Origin: Niveibacterium sp. SC-1
GTDB lineage: Bacteria; Pseudomonadota; Gammaproteobacteria; Burkholderiales; Rhodocyclaceae
NCBI RefSeq assembly: GCF_038235435.1
Contig: NZ_CP151275.1
Location: 124,001 to 188,000 of the forward strand
Direction of reading: 5' to 3'
DNA: 64,000 nucleotides
The notes below the pieces were generated by a model, which saw only the letters and a program-made list of their open reading frames with translations, did no database searches and was not told the DNA's origin. Below, piece after piece: positions 62,565 to 64,000 of this stretch (its first letter is position 1; the number at the start of each line of letters is the position of its first letter). A program made the position numbers and the translations under genes.

Positions 62565-63667
62565 ACGACCTCGCTGCGACCATCCCTTTCCTCGGCCGCC
62601 GCAATCCGCGCGCGGCGTTCATCTTCATGATCGCGGTGATCGTGATCGCGCCCGTCGTGGCCTCGCTCTTCGGTCGCAGCTGGGTGCGCATCCTCGACTT
62701 CGCCCTGCTCTACATCCTGCTCGCGATCGGCCTGAACCTCGTGGTGGGTTTCGCGGGCCTGCTGGACCTGGGCTACATCGCCTTCTATGCAGTGGGGGCT
62801 TACACCTGGGCCTTCCTCGCGTCGCCCCACTTCGGCATCCACCTGCCGGTATATGTTGTGCTCCCGCTGGGTGCGGGCCTGGCCGCGCTGGCGGGCTTGA
62901 TCCTCGGTTTCCCTACCCTGCGCTTGCGCGGCGACTATCTCGCCATCGTGACCCTGGGCTTCGGCGAGATCGTGCGCATCTTTATGAACAACCTCACCCA
63001 TCCGGTGAACATCACGAACGGGCCGCAGGGCATCGACCAGATCGACGGCGTGAGCTTCTTCGGCTGGGAGTTGAACCGGCGACTCTCGCTTGGCGGCGGC
63101 TTCGGCATCGATCCGATCTTTCTCTACTACTACCTCTTCCTGCTCTGCGTCGTGCTCGCGGTCTTCCTGGTCAAGCGCCTGCAGGTCTCGCGCGTGGGGC
63201 GGGCGTGGGCGGCGATCCGCGATGATGAGCTCGCCGCGAAGGCGGTGGGCATCAACACGCGGAACACCAAGCTGCTCGCCTTTGCGATGGGGGCGACCTT
63301 CGGCGGCGTGGCCGGCGGGCTCTTCGGGGCTTTCCAGGGTTTCGTGAGCCCCGAGAGCTTCACCCTGATGGAATCGATCGCGGTGCTCACGATGATCGTC
63401 TTCGGCGGCATGGGCTCGCTTTCCGGGGTGATCGTCGGCGCGCTGGCGCTGTCCTTCCTGCCGGAGGTACTGCGGCAGATTGCGCTACCGCTGCAGCATG
63501 CGCTGTTCGGGCGCGTCTATCTCGACCCCGAAGTGCTGCGCATGCTGCTGCTTTCGCTCGCGATGATCCTGATGATGCTGCTGCGCCCCGCCGGCCTCGT
63601 GCCTTCGCATGCCCGCTACTCGCATCCGCTGCCGCCGCCGTTGCCCAGTAAGGAGGCGGGCGCATGA
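62561..63667 (+). CDS. livM: Branched-chain amino acid ABC transporter permease LivM
   Basis: This 368-residue second permease has hydrophobic helices and the LivM blocks IGLNLVVGFAGLLDLGYIAF, RGDYLAIVTLGFGEIVRI, ITNGPQGI and FGGMGSLSGVIVGA. The start overlaps the livH stop and the end overlaps livG, both as ATGA. Confidence 0.94.
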   Translation: MNDLAATIPFLGRRNPRAAFIFMIAVIVIAPVVASLFGRSWVRILDFALLYILLAIGLNLVVGFAGLLDLGYIAFYAVGAYTWAFLASPHFGIHLPVYVVLPLGAGLAALAGLILGFPTLRLRGDYLAIVTLGFGEIVRIFMNNLTHPVNITNGPQGIDQIDGVSFFGWELNRRLSLGGGFGIDPIFLYYYLFLLCVVLAVFLVKRLQVSRVGRAWAAIRDDELAAKAVGINTRNTKLLAFAMGATFGGVAGGLFGAFQGFVSPESFTLMESIAVLTMIVFGGMGSLSGVIVGALALSFLPEVLRQIALPLQHALFGRVYLDPEVLRMLLLSLAMILMMLLRPAGLVPSHARYSHPLPPPLPSKEAGA

Positions 63668-64000
63668 CGGTACTGCTGGAGGCGCATGGCGTGGGCAAAC
63701 GCTTCGGCGGTCTGCAGGCGCTCAGCGAGGTTTCGTTGAGCATCCGTGAGGGCGAAATCTATGGGCTGATCGGTCCCAACGGCGCGGGCAAGACCACCTT
63801 CTTCAACGTATTGACCGGCGCCTATGTGCCCGAGTCGGGGCACTTCGCCTTCGCGGGGGACGATCTTCCGCTGGGCAGGGTCGACCGCATCGTCGGCCGC
63901 GGCATCGCCCGCACTTTCCAGAACATCCGGCTCTTCCGCGAAATGACCGCGCTGGAGAACGTCATGGTCGGACGCCATGTGCGCACGCGGGTTGGCGTGC
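63664..64000 (+). CDS. livG: Branched-chain amino acid ABC transporter ATPase LivG (5' part, runs off the right edge)
   Basis: The N-terminal 112 residues of the first ATPase of the transporter are visible. It has Walker A in IGPNGAGKTT (about residues 35-45), ARTFQNIRLF as the Q-loop, and MTALENVMVGRH. The ATG at 63664 follows AAGGAGG and overlaps the livM stop. LivF should follow outside the window. Confidence 0.92.
   Translation, partial: MTVLLEAHGVGKRFGGLQALSEVSLSIREGEIYGLIGPNGAGKTTFFNVLTGAYVPESGHFAFAGDDLPLGRVDRIVGRGIARTFQNIRLFREMTALENVMVGRHVRTRVGV

Overview
The window comes from a high-GC chromosome of a betaproteobacterium, most likely from the Rhodocyclales/Burkholderiales side. Supporting signs are the atpIBEFHAGDC order, a PEP-CTERM protein, the livJHMG layout and strong GC bias at third codon positions. 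It reads as ordinary chromosome with a few accessory islands. I see no rRNA, tRNA, CRISPR array, insertion sequence or phage gene. Assignments come from reading motifs and translated sequence; no database search was run.

0-5.7 kb holds a partial unknown gene, a CoA-acylating aldehyde dehydrogenase (mmsA type), a LuxR-type regulator, a PEP-CTERM protein, a 46-residue membrane protein and a LysR regulator. 5.8-26.1 kb is a large galactose/arabinose region. It contains dgoK-dgoA, the Leloir genes galE-galT-galK-galM, a GbpR-like LysR regulator, three sugar or solute binding proteins, an IlvD/Edd sugar-acid dehydratase, a YtfQ-YtfR-YtfT-YjfF-type ABC importer, a chemoreceptor, an SMP-30 lactonase and an SDR sugar dehydrogenase. 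Together these genes can account for both the Leloir route and all five steps of the oxidative De Ley-Doudoroff route, plus uptake and possibly chemotaxis. Two nearly identical LacI-type palindromes lie in front of the dehydratase and the lactonase-dehydrogenase pair and suggest joint control.

26.2-33.1 kb holds small membrane proteins, a nucleoside deoxyribosyltransferase-like gene, a MerR gene divergent from a membrane gene with a clear MerR-type promoter, a PaiB-like protein and metH. 33.1-41.5 kb is the most unusual part. It has an orphan lipoprotein, small unknown genes, then a tightly coupled minus-strand operon: a sterol-desaturase-like di-iron enzyme, a fatty acid desaturase, a ketoacyl synthase III fused to a heme-oxygenase-like di-iron domain, and an unknown protein. 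A RES-Xre toxin-antitoxin pair lies just upstream. I infer that the operon makes an undescribed modified lipid or hydrocarbon.

41.6-51.6 kb carries an MHYT-GGDEF-EAL protein, a Bcr/CflA efflux protein, a WYL regulator, two VOC proteins, small membrane proteins, a PLP-dependent sulfhydrylase-type enzyme and an MFS-acyltransferase fusion. 51.8-58.8 kb is the complete F1Fo ATP synthase operon with a promoter and an intrinsic terminator. 59-64 kb holds a D-amino acid dehydrogenase and the start of a branched-chain amino acid ABC transporter (livJ, livH, livM, partial livG).
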